Counted from the first letter of the stretch, positions 37,822-46,841 are shown. The stretch is 64,000 nucleotides of DNA from Virgibacillus sp. NKC19-16 (GCF_021560035.1 NZ_CP074373.1:988001-1052000), one strand, 5' to 3'. Translations and numbers: made by a program. The notes: generated by a model not told the origin, from the letters alone.

Positions 37822-38540
37822 TTAAAGTACAGAATTTATACAAAAAATTTGGAAACAACGAAGTGTTGAAAGATATTAATTGCCAGATTGAGCCATCGGA
37901 AGTTGTTTGTGTAATCGGCCCAAGTGGATCCGGAAAAAGTACGTTTCTTCGTTGTTTAAATATGCTGGAAACGATTACGAGTGGAGACGTGATTGTAGAC
38001 GGAGAGAATTTAAGAGATCCCCAAACCAATATAAATATGATCCGCGCAGAGGTAGGTATGGTGTTTCAGCAGTTCAACTTATTTCCGCATAAAAAAGTAA
38101 TTGAAAATATTATGCTCGCTCCACAAAAGGTTCGTAAATTAAGTAGTGAAGAAGCACGTGAACGTGGAGAAAAACTGCTCGAAAAAGTCGGCTTGGCTGA
38201 TAAAGCTGATCAATACCCTAACCAGCTTTCAGGAGGACAGCAACAGCGTGTTGCTATTGCACGAGCGCTTGCCATGGAGCCTAAAATGATGCTGTTTGAC
38301 GAACCAACCTCAGCTTTGGATCCTGAACTGATTGGGGAGGTACTTGAAGTAATGAAACAGCTAGCAAACGAAGGGATGACAATGTTTGTCGTAACACATG
38401 AAATGGGCTTTGCCAGGGAAGTAGGCGACCGTGTCCTGTTTATGGATGAGGGAACTATTGTTGAAGAAGGAAAACCGGAACAATTATTTACAAATCCACA
38501 ATCAGAACGAACAAAAGAATTTTTAAATAAGATTTTATAA
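37818..38540 (+). CDS. Polar amino acid ABC transporter, ATP-binding protein
   Basis: 240 residues with Walker [11 protein letters not shown]-loop [10 protein letters not shown], signature [15 protein letters not shown], Walker [15 protein letters not shown] and switch His (VVTHEM). This is the GlnQ/HisP type. It starts with GTG and overlaps the permease gene by 4 bp. It completes a three-gene importer. Confidence 0.95.
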   Translation: MIKVQNLYKKFGNNEVLKDINCQIEPSEVVCVIGPSGSGKSTFLRCLNMLETITSGDVIVDGENLRDPQTNINMIRAEVGMVFQQFNLFPHKKVIENIMLAPQKVRKLSSEEARERGEKLLEKVGLADKADQYPNQLSGGQQQRVAIARALAMEPKMMLFDEPTSALDPELIGEVLEVMKQLANEGMTMFVVTHEMGFAREVGDRVLFMDEGTIVEEGKPEQLFTNPQSERTKEFLNKIL

Positions 38541-38955
38541 ATCCTAGATATCACTCATGTAAAAGGGAAGTGTACACCCAAACGTTTTCCTTTTACATGG
38601 AACACGATTCGACAAAATCCGAGGCGTGCGTACCCCTTTATGTTAGCCAGTTGAATGAAAGGCATGAAGCTCATTAAAAGAAGGGATATTCCTATTACCA
38701 CTAGCAGACGATATGAAAAACGAACCTTAACGTCAACCTTGTTTTTTCGTGTATATGAAAACTTATCTGCTACCTATGAAATCACGTCCATATTTATAAA
38801 ACATCCTTCTTCCATTCTATAAATTCGTGTGTTATTATATCCTATTGTACCCGACGCAATAATCATAACTATGGATGATTTTTACCCTATAGAGAATGCT
38901 GATAATAGTGTCGGTAAAACAGATCTTTATCATGAAGAAAGAAGGAAAAATTAAA
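38541..38955. other. Intergenic region between the amino acid importer and the MFS gene
   Basis: It holds a hairpin at 38559-38599 (ATGTAAAAGGGAA pairing with TTTCCTTTTACAT), repeat copy 3 at 38602-38634 and AT-rich DNA. I see no gene. The in-frame starts at 38896 and 38932 lack a ribosome binding site. Confidence 0.55.
38602..38634 (+). repeat. Dispersed intergenic repeat, copy 3 (partial)
   Basis: It begins ACACGATTCGACAAAATCCG and continues AGGCGTGCG, then diverges. It shares ACACGATTCGACAAA with copy 2, and the 3' half is missing. Confidence 0.6.
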
Positions 38956-40395
38956 ATGGCTACAAACGAAACCCCACAATCAGCTGGGTCTACGATCAAC
39001 AGAGTACCACTCATGCTTGTATTAATTTCAGGTGCTTTTGTTGCTATTTTGAATCAGACCCTTTTAGGTACGGCGCTGCCTCATATTATGGCTGATTTGA
39101 ATTTGGACGCAAACACTGCCCAATGGCTTCAGTCTGTTTTTATGCTTGTTAACGGAATTATGATCCCCGTCACAGCTTTTTTGATTGAACGTTTCACAAC
39201 AAGGGGACTCTTTCTCACGGCGATGGGTCTTTTCGGTGTGGGTACATTGGTTTGTGCTATTGCTCCAGGGTTTTCAGTATTAATGGCAGGAAGAGTTCTT
39301 CAAGCTTCTGGCGCAGGGATTATTATGCCCCTGATGCAGACGATCATGTTTCTCGTCTTTCCTATTGAAAAGCGGGGAACAGCGATGGGACTATTTGGCT
39401 TAGTAATCGCATTTGCTCCAGCTATAGGCCCAACTCTTTCAGGGTGGCTTGTGGAGCATTTTCCATGGAGAAGCTTATTTTATGTGATTATGCCAATCGT
39501 TATCATTGACGTAATTGTTGCTTATTTCATACTCAAAAATGTTACAAAACGGACCTTTCCAAAAGTTGACGTCTTATCGATTATCCTTTCCAGTTTTGGG
39601 TTTGGTGGTATATTATACGCATTCAGTACCGCTGGTAATAGTGGATGGGCCAGCTGGCAAGTTTCTATCTCCATGATTGTTGGAGCCATTACTCTTACTT
39701 GGTTTATATTGAGGCAGTTGAAATTAAAACAACCAATACTTGAATTTAGGATATTTAAATATAAAGTATTCACTTTAACAACAGCGCTTGGTATGATTGT
39801 ATTTATGGCCATGATCGGAGCAGCGGTTGTACTACCGTTACTTATGCAAAATATGCTCGGATTTACAGCAATGGAGTCAGGGCTGGCATTGATGCCGGGT
39901 GCGATTGTAATGGGACTTATGAATCCTATTACAGGGAGACTCTTTGATAAATTCGGTGCCAGGTGGCTGTCGATTATTGGGCTATCCATCCTAACCGTAA
40001 CAACATTCATGTTTACGAATTTATCTGAGCAGACTACATTTAATTATATTGCGATAGTCAATGCTGTAAGGATGCTCGGGGTGGCTATGGTTATGATGCC
40101 GGTAACTACAGCAGGATTAAATCAGCTACCGGAAAGCTTAATACCACACGGGACAGCGATGAATAATACGATGCGCCAAGTCGCAGGTGCAGTTGGAACG
40201 GCCTTGCTTGTAACGGTCATGACAACAGGCGCGATACCGGATGAGGGCCTGAACGGGATGATACATGGTGTGAACGTCTCCTTTATTGTTGCAGGGATTA
40301 CCGCTATTATTGGTCTCGTGTTATCCTTCTTTATTAAATACACCCGCCCTGGAGCGGATGATTCCACACAGATAAAATCAAGGTGGAGCAGATAA
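38956..40395 (+). CDS. MFS multidrug transporter, DHA2 (14-TMS) family
   Basis: The 479-residue polytopic exporter is of the EmrB/QacA type, with about 14 helices. Motifs: LNQTLLGTALPHIMADL (motif D1), a loop with FTTRGLFLTAM, motif C-like GLVIAFAPAIGPTLSGWLVE in TM5, and GRLFDKFGARW. Proton-driven drug efflux is the family role. The ATG at 38956 is chosen for GAAGGA upstream. A terminator follows. Confidence 0.9.
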   Translation: MATNETPQSAGSTINRVPLMLVLISGAFVAILNQTLLGTALPHIMADLNLDANTAQWLQSVFMLVNGIMIPVTAFLIERFTTRGLFLTAMGLFGVGTLVCAIAPGFSVLMAGRVLQASGAGIIMPLMQTIMFLVFPIEKRGTAMGLFGLVIAFAPAIGPTLSGWLVEHFPWRSLFYVIMPIVIIDVIVAYFILKNVTKRTFPKVDVLSIILSSFGFGGILYAFSTAGNSGWASWQVSISMIVGAITLTWFILRQLKLKQPILEFRIFKYKVFTLTTALGMIVFMAMIGAAVVLPLLMQNMLGFTAMESGLALMPGAIVMGLMNPITGRLFDKFGARWLSIIGLSILTVTTFMFTNLSEQTTFNYIAIVNAVRMLGVAMVMMPVTTAGLNQLPESLIPHGTAMNNTMRQVAGAVGTALLVTVMTTGAIPDEGLNGMIHGVNVSFIVAGITAIIGLVLSFFIKYTRPGADDSTQIKSRWSR

Positions 40396-40402
40396 GAGTC
40401 GA

Positions 40403-40435
40403 AAAAAACGATCACTAATAAAGTGATCGTTTTTA
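40403..40435. terminator. Bidirectional terminator between MFS and asparagine synthetase genes
   Basis: AAAAACGATCACT, loop AATAA, AGTGATCGTTTTT: a perfect stem with A and T runs on each side, between convergent genes. Confidence 0.9.
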
Positions 40436-40440
40436 ACATT

Positions 40441-40477
40441 ATTCGACAAAATACGGGGCGTGACAGGCACTGTTCGG
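40441..40477 (+). repeat. Dispersed intergenic repeat, copy 4
   Basis: It is identical over 36 bp to copy 1 (TTCGACAAAATACGGGGCG, then TGACAGGCACTGTTCGG). It ends 3 bp from the stop codon of the asparagine synthetase gene. Confidence 0.75.
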
Positions 40478-40480
40478 TTT

Positions 40481-41986
40481 TTAGCTTGTAGCCCAGTGTC
40501 CAACGGTGGAAAGAACAGAGCTCTGAGGGAAATATTCTTTGAAAATGTTATAGTACAACAGTTCCTGTTTGGAACGAACCCAATCATTTTCCGAATTTGC
40601 CTCTTCTAGTTCTTGATCGCTATATTGACTTTCAGCATAACTCTCCAGAATATTAAGAGCTCCGCTTCCCTCGGAAAATTCTGCTTTATCTCTCCAGATA
40701 ATATTGTCTTCTAACCTTCCGTCATAAGCGTTGCGTAAGATCCATTTCTCCACCTTGCCATCCTTTAGTTTCAAGTCTGCCGGGATCTTCAAAGCATAAT
40801 CAATCACTTCTAAATCAAGAAACGGTACACGAAGTTCCACAGAGTGAGCCATACTCATCCGGTCTGATCTTTGTAAGCTAATGTTGTGTAGGGTGTTAAT
40901 GATGCGAACCAATTCTTCATTTAATTTCTGTGTGTTTTTTATCCCTTTCAGGTAGCTATAGCCGGAAAATAATTCATCGGCTCCTTCTCCTGACAGAATT
41001 ACTTTCACATGTTCAGCTGCTAATTTTGATACGAAAAAGCTTGGAATAGCACTGCGGACAAGCGAAGAATCGTAGGACTCGAGGTGATAAATTACTTCGG
41101 GCAAATGGTCAATTAATTCTTGCTCCGTAAAAATGTATTCATAGTGATCAGTTCCGATTTCTTCAGCCACTTCACGTGCTCGAATCACATCTTCACTATT
41201 TTCACTGCCTACGCAAAATGATTTCATTGGTTGATTCATTTTGCTTTGTTCTTGAGCAAGCAAGGCAATCAAACTACTATCAAGCCCACCGCTTAGCAAT
41301 AGACCAACTTCAACATCCGCTATCAAACTTTTCTGCACTGCACGGTCCAGTTGATCACGAATGCCGCCCATTATTTCTGATACTTTATTTTCAGAAAAAA
41401 GATGTTCAGCATCAGGCTGATGGATATGCCGATAAGCGATAAATCCTTCCTCAGGGGTATAATAATGCCCAGGAGGAAATTCATGTACATCCTCGGTTAC
41501 AAGGTATAAGGTTTTTAATTCAGAGGCAAATACCATATTCCCCTCTTTATCATTACCGTAGTATAATGGCTTGATGCCCAGTGTATCTCTGGCAGCCATG
41601 AATGTATTCTGTTCTGTGTCTACAATCACGAATGCAAACATGCCATCTAAATGTTTGACCGCTTGAGCGCCTTGTGCCTCATACAACTTCAATAGGACTT
41701 CACTATCTGATTTTGTTAAAAATGTAGTTGCTTCACGAAGTTGTTTTTTCAAATCTTGGTAGTTGAAAATCTCTCCATCTACGACAATCCACTTTGTCTT
41801 ATTTTCATTTGAAATAGGTTGTTTCCTCTCATTCACGCCTACAATAGACAGCTGTTGGTGTCCTAAATGAAAGGAATCTAATAATGTATCGCCACCTTTA
41901 TCAGGACCACGATGTTTCATCGAGTGTAAAACGTGGTTCATTTTTTCATCATCAATACTTCCAGTCATAGCAAATATGCCACTCAT
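40481..41986 (-). CDS. Asparagine synthetase-like protein with degenerate glutaminase site
   Basis: The 501-residue protein has the two domains of glutamine-hydrolysing asparagine synthetase. The C-terminal synthetase half is intact: PP-loop LLSGGLDSSL, SGEGADELFSGY and RVPFLD. In the N-terminal class II amidotransferase half, the nucleophile Cys after Met is Ser (MSGIF; AGT instead of TGT), the Arg of H-x-R-LSI is Gln (GHQQLSI) and the Asn of NGE is Asp (VDGEIFN); HRGPD and the SDSE Asp remain. It probably uses ammonia or another nitrogen donor, or is regulatory. The ATG at 41986 has GAGGTGA 8 bp upstream. Confidence 0.88.
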   Translation of the reverse strand: MSGIFAMTGSIDDEKMNHVLHSMKHRGPDKGGDTLLDSFHLGHQQLSIVGVNERKQPISNENKTKWIVVDGEIFNYQDLKKQLREATTFLTKSDSEVLLKLYEAQGAQAVKHLDGMFAFVIVDTEQNTFMAARDTLGIKPLYYGNDKEGNMVFASELKTLYLVTEDVHEFPPGHYYTPEEGFIAYRHIHQPDAEHLFSENKVSEIMGGIRDQLDRAVQKSLIADVEVGLLLSGGLDSSLIALLAQEQSKMNQPMKSFCVGSENSEDVIRAREVAEEIGTDHYEYIFTEQELIDHLPEVIYHLESYDSSLVRSAIPSFFVSKLAAEHVKVILSGEGADELFSGYSYLKGIKNTQKLNEELVRIINTLHNISLQRSDRMSMAHSVELRVPFLDLEVIDYALKIPADLKLKDGKVEKWILRNAYDGRLEDNIIWRDKAEFSEGSGALNILESYAESQYSDQELEEANSENDWVRSKQELLYYNIFKEYFPQSSVLSTVGHWATS

Positions 41987-41998
41987 GGTAAAAGTCAC

Positions 41999-42357
41999 CT
42001 CTTCATTTATTTTTTATCCTTATTTTCACTGAATTTTTGGTATATAAGTATAAATAGGGACAATGATGTCACTATCGAATCTGCATACCAAATTAGTATA
42101 GGCGAAAAGACTATTTAATTCAATCAATCACGATTCGCTTTGCAGATTATACTATTTCAAAAATCAATATATTTATTGAAAAAACGACGTTTATCTTCAA
42201 ATTCCTACAGTTTATACACTTAAAACTGTATAAACTTTATTTGTAAAATGAATGAAACATTGATACTATTAAAAAGTTAACTGCTTTTTGATGCCTCTCC
42301 ACAATTAATTAGATAGAAATGACGTTTAGTTAAAAATTGAAAATGGAGGTGTTTGCG
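41999..42357. other. Divergent intergenic region, asparagine synthetase / osmoprotectant operon
   Basis: About 350 AT-rich bp with no gene. It contains an inverted repeat with 9-bp arms at 42209-42236. The promoters of both divergent units must lie here. Confidence 0.55.
42209..42236. promoter_or_regulatory. Inverted repeat, candidate operator of the osmoprotectant operon
   Basis: AGTTTATAC and GTATAAACT are perfect 9-bp arms with a 10-bp spacer, about 120 bp before the transporter operon. Opu operons are often controlled by GbsR/OpcR-type repressors, but no such gene is in the window, so the binding protein is unknown. Confidence 0.4.
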
Positions 42358-43005
42358 ATTATTGATTTTCTTAGTTATTTCTCTGCTAACTACAATCAGG
42401 TACTTGAGTACACAGTAGAGCATATTCAGTTAGTTGGTCTTGCAATTCTTATTTCTATTTTGATAGGGGTACCACTCGGTATCTATTTAACTACCAACGA
42501 AGATTTAGCTGAAACCGTACTTCAAATTACATCGATAATCATGACCATACCTAGTATTGCTCTATTTGGTATCATGATTCCAATCCTATCGATAATTGGG
42601 CAAGGTATTGGATTTGTACCAGCGTTAATAGCACTTGTCCTATACTCGCAATTACCGATTGTTCGTAATACATACACTGGCATTAATGATGTGGATCCGA
42701 ACATCCGTGATGCGGCAAAAGGCATCGGCATGACCACCGTACAAAGATTGTTAAAAGTAGAAATCCCAAATGCAATGCCACTTATTATGGCTGGGGTTAG
42801 AACGGCAACAGTCTTAAATATTGGCATTGGTGCGATTGCGGCATACATTGGCGCAGGGGGGCTTGGATCTTTAATCAACCAAGGTATCTCCAGATCTAAT
42901 AATACAATGGTACTTGTCGGGGCAGTAGTTGTATCGGTTTTAGCGATTATCGTCGATCTATTATTAAAGTATATCCAAAAGAAATTTACCCCAAAAGGGA
43001 ATTAG
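42358..43005 (+). CDS. Osmoprotectant (choline/glycine betaine) ABC transporter, permease 1
   Basis: About 215 residues, OpuBB/OpuCB type: six helices, the loop motif IRDAAKGIGMTTVQRLLKVEIPNAMPLI and AYIGAGGLGSLINQGI. The start is odd. GGAGGTG at 42345-42351 is ideally placed for ATT at 42358 or 42361, and homologues start at this point (MxDFL-like). The in-frame TTG at 42337 and ATG at 42343 precede or overlap this site, and a GTG at 42349 lies in it. It is first of a four-gene operon (permease, ATPase, permease, binding protein). Confidence 0.9.
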   Translation: MIDFLSYFSANYNQVLEYTVEHIQLVGLAILISILIGVPLGIYLTTNEDLAETVLQITSIIMTIPSIALFGIMIPILSIIGQGIGFVPALIALVLYSQLPIVRNTYTGINDVDPNIRDAAKGIGMTTVQRLLKVEIPNAMPLIMAGVRTATVLNIGIGAIAAYIGAGGLGSLINQGISRSNNTMVLVGAVVVSVLAIIVDLLLKYIQKKFTPKGN

Positions 43006-43023
43006 TTAAAGACAGGTGATAAG

Positions 43024-43998
43024 GTGATAGAATTTAAGAATGTTTCTAAAAGCTATAAAGGAGAAGTCAAAGCAGTAGATGATGTGAGTTTTAATGTAGA
43101 AAATGGAGAATTCGTTATCTTAATTGGTCCTTCAGGATGCGGAAAAACGACATTACTACGGATGGTAAATCAATTAGAGGGTATTACTGAAGGCGAAATT
43201 AATCTCAATAATCAGCGTGTACAAGATTTAAATGAAATTGAGATGCGTCGTAAGATTGGCTATGTTATTCAAAGTAATGGTTTGTTTCCCAATATGACAA
43301 TTGAAAAAAATGTAATGATTGTTCCCGATTTATTGGGATGGGACAGGAAAAAGAAACATGATCGGTTTAATTATTTAATGGATCTCATTGGAATGAATCC
43401 GGATGAGTTTCGGAAGAGATATCCACATGAACTATCGGGTGGCCAACAACAAAGAATTGGGGTAGTTCGTGCGCTTGCTGCAGACCCGCCTGTTATGTTA
43501 ATGGACGAGCCATTTGGAGCGCTTGATCCGATCATGCGTAATAAATTACAAGAAGAATTCTTGCAAATTCAAAGAGAAGTGAATAAGACAATTCTGTTTG
43601 TAAGTCATGATATCGATGAGGCAGTAAAAATGGGAGATAAAATTGCCTTGCTTCGTGATGGCAGAGTTATGCAATTTGACCGTCCAGCGGAGATATTAAA
43701 TCATCCTAAAAATGATTTTGTTTCACAATTTGTTGGTCAGGATCGTGTGCTGAAAAGTACAAGCTTATATACTGTAAAGCAATTGTATGAAAGCTTACCT
43801 TTAAATCCATATGATGAATCGACTGGTATAAAAACGGTTAGTGAAAACACGTCAATTAGAATTGTAATTTCTATGTTGCTAAATCAGGAAGCAGATCAGT
43901 TAGTTGTTGAAGATGAACAAGGGAACAGAAAGGGAAGTTTGACGCTCGATCTCATCGAAAAGTTTCTTCATGCGGAAGTGAGAGGAACTTCAAATTGA
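43024..43998 (+). CDS. Osmoprotectant ABC transporter, ATP-binding protein
   Basis: 324 residues, OpuBA/OpuCA type: Walker A GPSGCGKTTL, Q-loop VIQSNGLFPNMT, signature [15 protein letters not shown], Walker B VMLMDEPFGALDP, and the C-terminal part with a partial CBS-like region (KTVSENTSIRIVISMLLNQEADQLVVED). OpuCA proteins usually carry two CBS domains; here only about one remains. It starts with GTG 18 bp after the first permease. Confidence 0.93.
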   Translation: MIEFKNVSKSYKGEVKAVDDVSFNVENGEFVILIGPSGCGKTTLLRMVNQLEGITEGEINLNNQRVQDLNEIEMRRKIGYVIQSNGLFPNMTIEKNVMIVPDLLGWDRKKKHDRFNYLMDLIGMNPDEFRKRYPHELSGGQQQRIGVVRALAADPPVMLMDEPFGALDPIMRNKLQEEFLQIQREVNKTILFVSHDIDEAVKMGDKIALLRDGRVMQFDRPAEILNHPKNDFVSQFVGQDRVLKSTSLYTVKQLYESLPLNPYDESTGIKTVSENTSIRIVISMLLNQEADQLVVEDEQGNRKGSLTLDLIEKFLHAEVRGTSN

Positions 43999-44013
43999 TA
44001 GGAGGGCGACAGT

Positions 44014-44760
44014 ATGACTAAAAATAAATTAATCAGTTTAATTGTTAAGATAGTATTTTGGGTTCTCCTCATCGTATTCTTCTCATGGACGATTATGAAT
44101 GATATGTTTAGTCCTATTTATGAAAACCCGGGGGAGTTCTCTAAGTTATTAGGGGAGCATATTCTGATTGTGTTAATATCCGGTTCACTTGCCATCCTTA
44201 CTTCTATACCACTTGGTATATTACTTACCAGACCTAAATTTCGAAAAGCTGAATTTTTGGTGGTGAATTTTGCAAACCTTGGACAAACCGTTCCAAGTCT
44301 AGCAATCCTTGCCTTAGCTATGGGTTTTCTTGGAATAGGAATGAATGCGGCAATTGTAGCACTATATGTATATTCACTACTTCCAATCTTACAAAATACA
44401 ATAGCCGGAATTAATTCAGTGGATAATGATAAAAAGGATGCAGCTCGAGGAATGGGGCTTACGAATACACAAATCCTTTGGAAGATTGAGCTGCCTAATG
44501 CGGCTTATTCCATTATCGCTGGTGTTCGTACAGCAATTGTTATGAATATCGGTACAGCAGCACTTGCCTATCTCATAGGAGGTGGTGGCTTTGGAGTATG
44601 GATTTTCACAGGAATTCAACTCTTTGACAATGCCTATTTGATCTCAGGAGCAGTGCCAGTGTCCATTCTTGCAATCCTGGTAGACTATTTTTTCAGAGGG
44701 ATGCAACATGCATTAGTTCCAAAAGGATTACGATTAGCTAGACAGTCAGTTAAATCATAA
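44014..44760 (+). CDS. Osmoprotectant ABC transporter, permease 2
   Basis: 248 residues, OpuBD/OpuCD/YehY type, with a membrane-targeting N-terminal helix, an extracytoplasmic segment (NDMFSPIYENPGEF), then LGQTVPSLAILALAMG and the ATPase-contact loop DAARGMGLTNTQILWKIELP. AGGAGGG precedes the ATG. It forms the heteromeric pore with permease 1. Confidence 0.92.
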   Translation: MTKNKLISLIVKIVFWVLLIVFFSWTIMNDMFSPIYENPGEFSKLLGEHILIVLISGSLAILTSIPLGILLTRPKFRKAEFLVVNFANLGQTVPSLAILALAMGFLGIGMNAAIVALYVYSLLPILQNTIAGINSVDNDKKDAARGMGLTNTQILWKIELPNAAYSIIAGVRTAIVMNIGTAALAYLIGGGGFGVWIFTGIQLFDNAYLISGAVPVSILAILVDYFFRGMQHALVPKGLRLARQSVKS

Positions 44761-44773
44761 GGGGGAATATATA

Positions 44774-45673
44774 ATGAAGAAAATACTTTTTTTATGTATA
44801 ACATTTGTATTGATCGTTGTTTTAGCTGCTTGTGGTGGAAACGACAAAGAAATAACAGTAGGATCTAAGACATTCACAGAGCAATATCTATTCGCTAAAA
44901 TGTCTTCACTCCTATTAGAGGAAGAAGGATTCACAGTAAATGAAACCACTGACCTCGGGAGTACAGCACTAAGACAAGCTTTAGAAAATAACCAAGTTGA
45001 TCTCACATGGGACTATGTTGGAACTGGACTGGTCACGTATTTAGGTGAAGATCCGATGGTTGATCCTCAGGAAGCATTTGATCGATTAAATGAAATTGAT
45101 CAAGCAGAAAATGACATTGTCTGGACAAATTTAAATGAAGTTGATAATACGTATACATTAATGATGCGCGAAGACCATGCTACGGAATTAGGAATTAGTA
45201 CCATAAGTGATCTGGCGGATTATATCAATAATAACCCAGGCGAGCTTTCAATGGCTACAAACGCAGAGTTTGCTAATCGTGAAGATGGCCTGCCAGGTGT
45301 AGAAGAGGCCTATGGGTTTGAATTTGCAAATGAAAATGTGAGAGAAATGGAAACAGGACTTACCTATAATGCATTACGAGACGGGGAGGTAGATGTGGCT
45401 GTTGGTTTTGCTACTGATGGTCGTATCGATGCATTTGGCTTCGTTAATTTAGAGGATGACCTACCATTCTTCCCTTCATATAATGCAGCAGCTGCAATGA
45501 CAGCTGAAACATATGAAGAATATCCGGAAATAGAGGAAATCTTTGCACCATTAGATGATTTGTTGACAAGTGAAGTAATGCGAGGTTTAAATTATGAAGT
45601 TGACATTGAAGAAAGAAGTGTAGATGAAGTAGCGCGCGAATTTTTAGTAGAAAATGGTTTAATTGAGGAATAA
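44774..45673 (+). CDS. Osmoprotectant ABC transporter, substrate-binding lipoprotein
   Basis: The 299-residue lipoprotein has a signal peptide and lipobox LAACG (Cys at residue 20), then the OpuAC/OsmF-like domain: ITVGSKTFTEQYLFAKM, LGSTALRQALENNQVDLTWDYVG and the closing DEVAREFLVENGLI. The operon order with the binding protein last resembles YehZYXW/OsmF-type systems. A terminator follows. Quaternary amine binding is family knowledge; the exact substrate is unknown. Confidence 0.93.
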   Translation: MKKILFLCITFVLIVVLAACGGNDKEITVGSKTFTEQYLFAKMSSLLLEEEGFTVNETTDLGSTALRQALENNQVDLTWDYVGTGLVTYLGEDPMVDPQEAFDRLNEIDQAENDIVWTNLNEVDNTYTLMMREDHATELGISTISDLADYINNNPGELSMATNAEFANREDGLPGVEEAYGFEFANENVREMETGLTYNALRDGEVDVAVGFATDGRIDAFGFVNLEDDLPFFPSYNAAAAMTAETYEEYPEIEEIFAPLDDLLTSEVMRGLNYEVDIEERSVDEVAREFLVENGLIEE

Positions 45674-45680
45674 TTAAAAA

Positions 45681-45715
45681 GGATAGTGTCCGTTATGTGG
45701 GCACTGTCTTTTTTA
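45681..45715 (+). terminator. Terminator of the osmoprotectant operon
   Basis: GATAGTGTCC and GGGCACTGTC pair (with G-U), followed by TTTTTTATTTT. Confidence 0.8.
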
Positions 45716-45761
45716 TTTTGTATAGGGGCTCCTAAGCTTCTCCAACTATTATACTTACTTT

Positions 45762-45821
45762 TTGACAGTTTCCCTTACCTATGATACATTTACATTTAAT
45801 TAAAGATAACTTAATTAAGTT
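45762..45821 (+). promoter_or_regulatory. Promoter and 14-bp palindrome upstream of the dioxygenase gene
   Basis: A perfect -35 TTGACA at 45762-45767 and a -10-like TACATT at 45785-45790 (17-bp spacer) are followed by the palindrome AACTTAATTAAGTT at 45808-45821, downstream of the presumed start site. Genes of this type are controlled by the MarR-type repressor MhqR in B. subtilis, so a MarR-family operator is likely. Confidence 0.5.
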
Positions 45822-45863
45822 TAAAATAGTCAACTAACTGCAAAATGAATTGGAGGAATCTAA

Positions 45864-46841
45864 ATGAACGAACTAAAAGGAATACACCATGTCACAGCTA
45901 TTACAAGCAGTGCGGAAAAGAATTATGAGTTTTTCACTTATGTACTTGGCATGCGATTAGTGAAGAAAACAGTGAATCAGGATGATATTCAGACATATCA
46001 TTTATTTTTTGCGGATGATGCAGGTAATCCGGGTACAGATATGACGTTTTTTGACTTTCCTGGCATTCCAAAAGGCCAGCATGGAACAAATGAAATTTAT
46101 AAGTCTTCTTTCCGTGTACCGAGCGACGGAGCACTGGATTATTGGGTGAAGCGTTTTGACCGTTTGGAAGTAAAACATACCGGGATTAAAAAACAATTTG
46201 GTACGAAGACACTTTCCTTTGTGGATTTTGATGACCAGCAGTATCAATTAATATCAGATGAAAACAATGAAGGTGTTGCAGCAGGGATTCCTTGGCAAGA
46301 TGGTCCGATACCATTAGAATATGCGATCACAGGACTGGGGCCGATTTTTGTCCTTGTTGCTAACTTTGATTATTTTAAAGAAGTGATGGAGAAAGTACTA
46401 TTATTTAAGGAAATAGATAAAGAAGGCTCTTTCCATTTATTTGAAGTTGGTGAGGGAGGAAATGGTGCGCGCGTCGTTGTCGAATATAATACAGTTCTTC
46501 CTCAAGCAAGACAAGGCTTTGGTACCGTTCATCATGCCGCGTTCCGTGTGGAAGATCGCTCCGTGTTGGAAGAATGGATTAAACGTATGCAAGAATTCCG
46601 TTTCCCGACATCCGGTTATGTGAATCGCCACTATTTCGAATCATTATACGCCAATGTTGCACCACAGATTTTATTCGAATTTGCAACAGACGGCCCAGGC
46701 TTTATGGGTGATGAACCGTATGAAACGCTAGGTGAAAAATTAGCGTTACCTTCAATGCTTGAAGCCCAACGGGATGAAATTGAAAAACTAGTTCGGCCGA
46801 TTGATACAGTGAGAAGTACGAAAGAATTTACGAAAGAATAA
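45864..46841 (+). CDS. mhqO: Ring-cleaving dioxygenase (MhqO-like)
   Basis: 325 residues made of two vicinal-oxygen-chelate modules: GIHHVTAITSSAEKNYEFFT at the N-terminus and VHHAAFRVEDRSVLEEWI in the second half, then FEFATDGPGF with the metal-ligand Glu. In B. subtilis MhqO and its relatives protect against quinones and catechol-like electrophiles by ring cleavage. GGAGG precedes the ATG. An aldo/keto reductase follows, probably as a separate unit. Confidence 0.87.
   Translation: MNELKGIHHVTAITSSAEKNYEFFTYVLGMRLVKKTVNQDDIQTYHLFFADDAGNPGTDMTFFDFPGIPKGQHGTNEIYKSSFRVPSDGALDYWVKRFDRLEVKHTGIKKQFGTKTLSFVDFDDQQYQLISDENNEGVAAGIPWQDGPIPLEYAITGLGPIFVLVANFDYFKEVMEKVLLFKEIDKEGSFHLFEVGEGGNGARVVVEYNTVLPQARQGFGTVHHAAFRVEDRSVLEEWIKRMQEFRFPTSGYVNRHYFESLYANVAPQILFEFATDGPGFMGDEPYETLGEKLALPSMLEAQRDEIEKLVRPIDTVRSTKEFTKE

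Noticed and set aside
23436-40477. CRISPR array considered for the recurring repeat
   Set aside because: The copies are 2-12 kb apart with genes between them, not regularly spaced; no cas genes are in the window.
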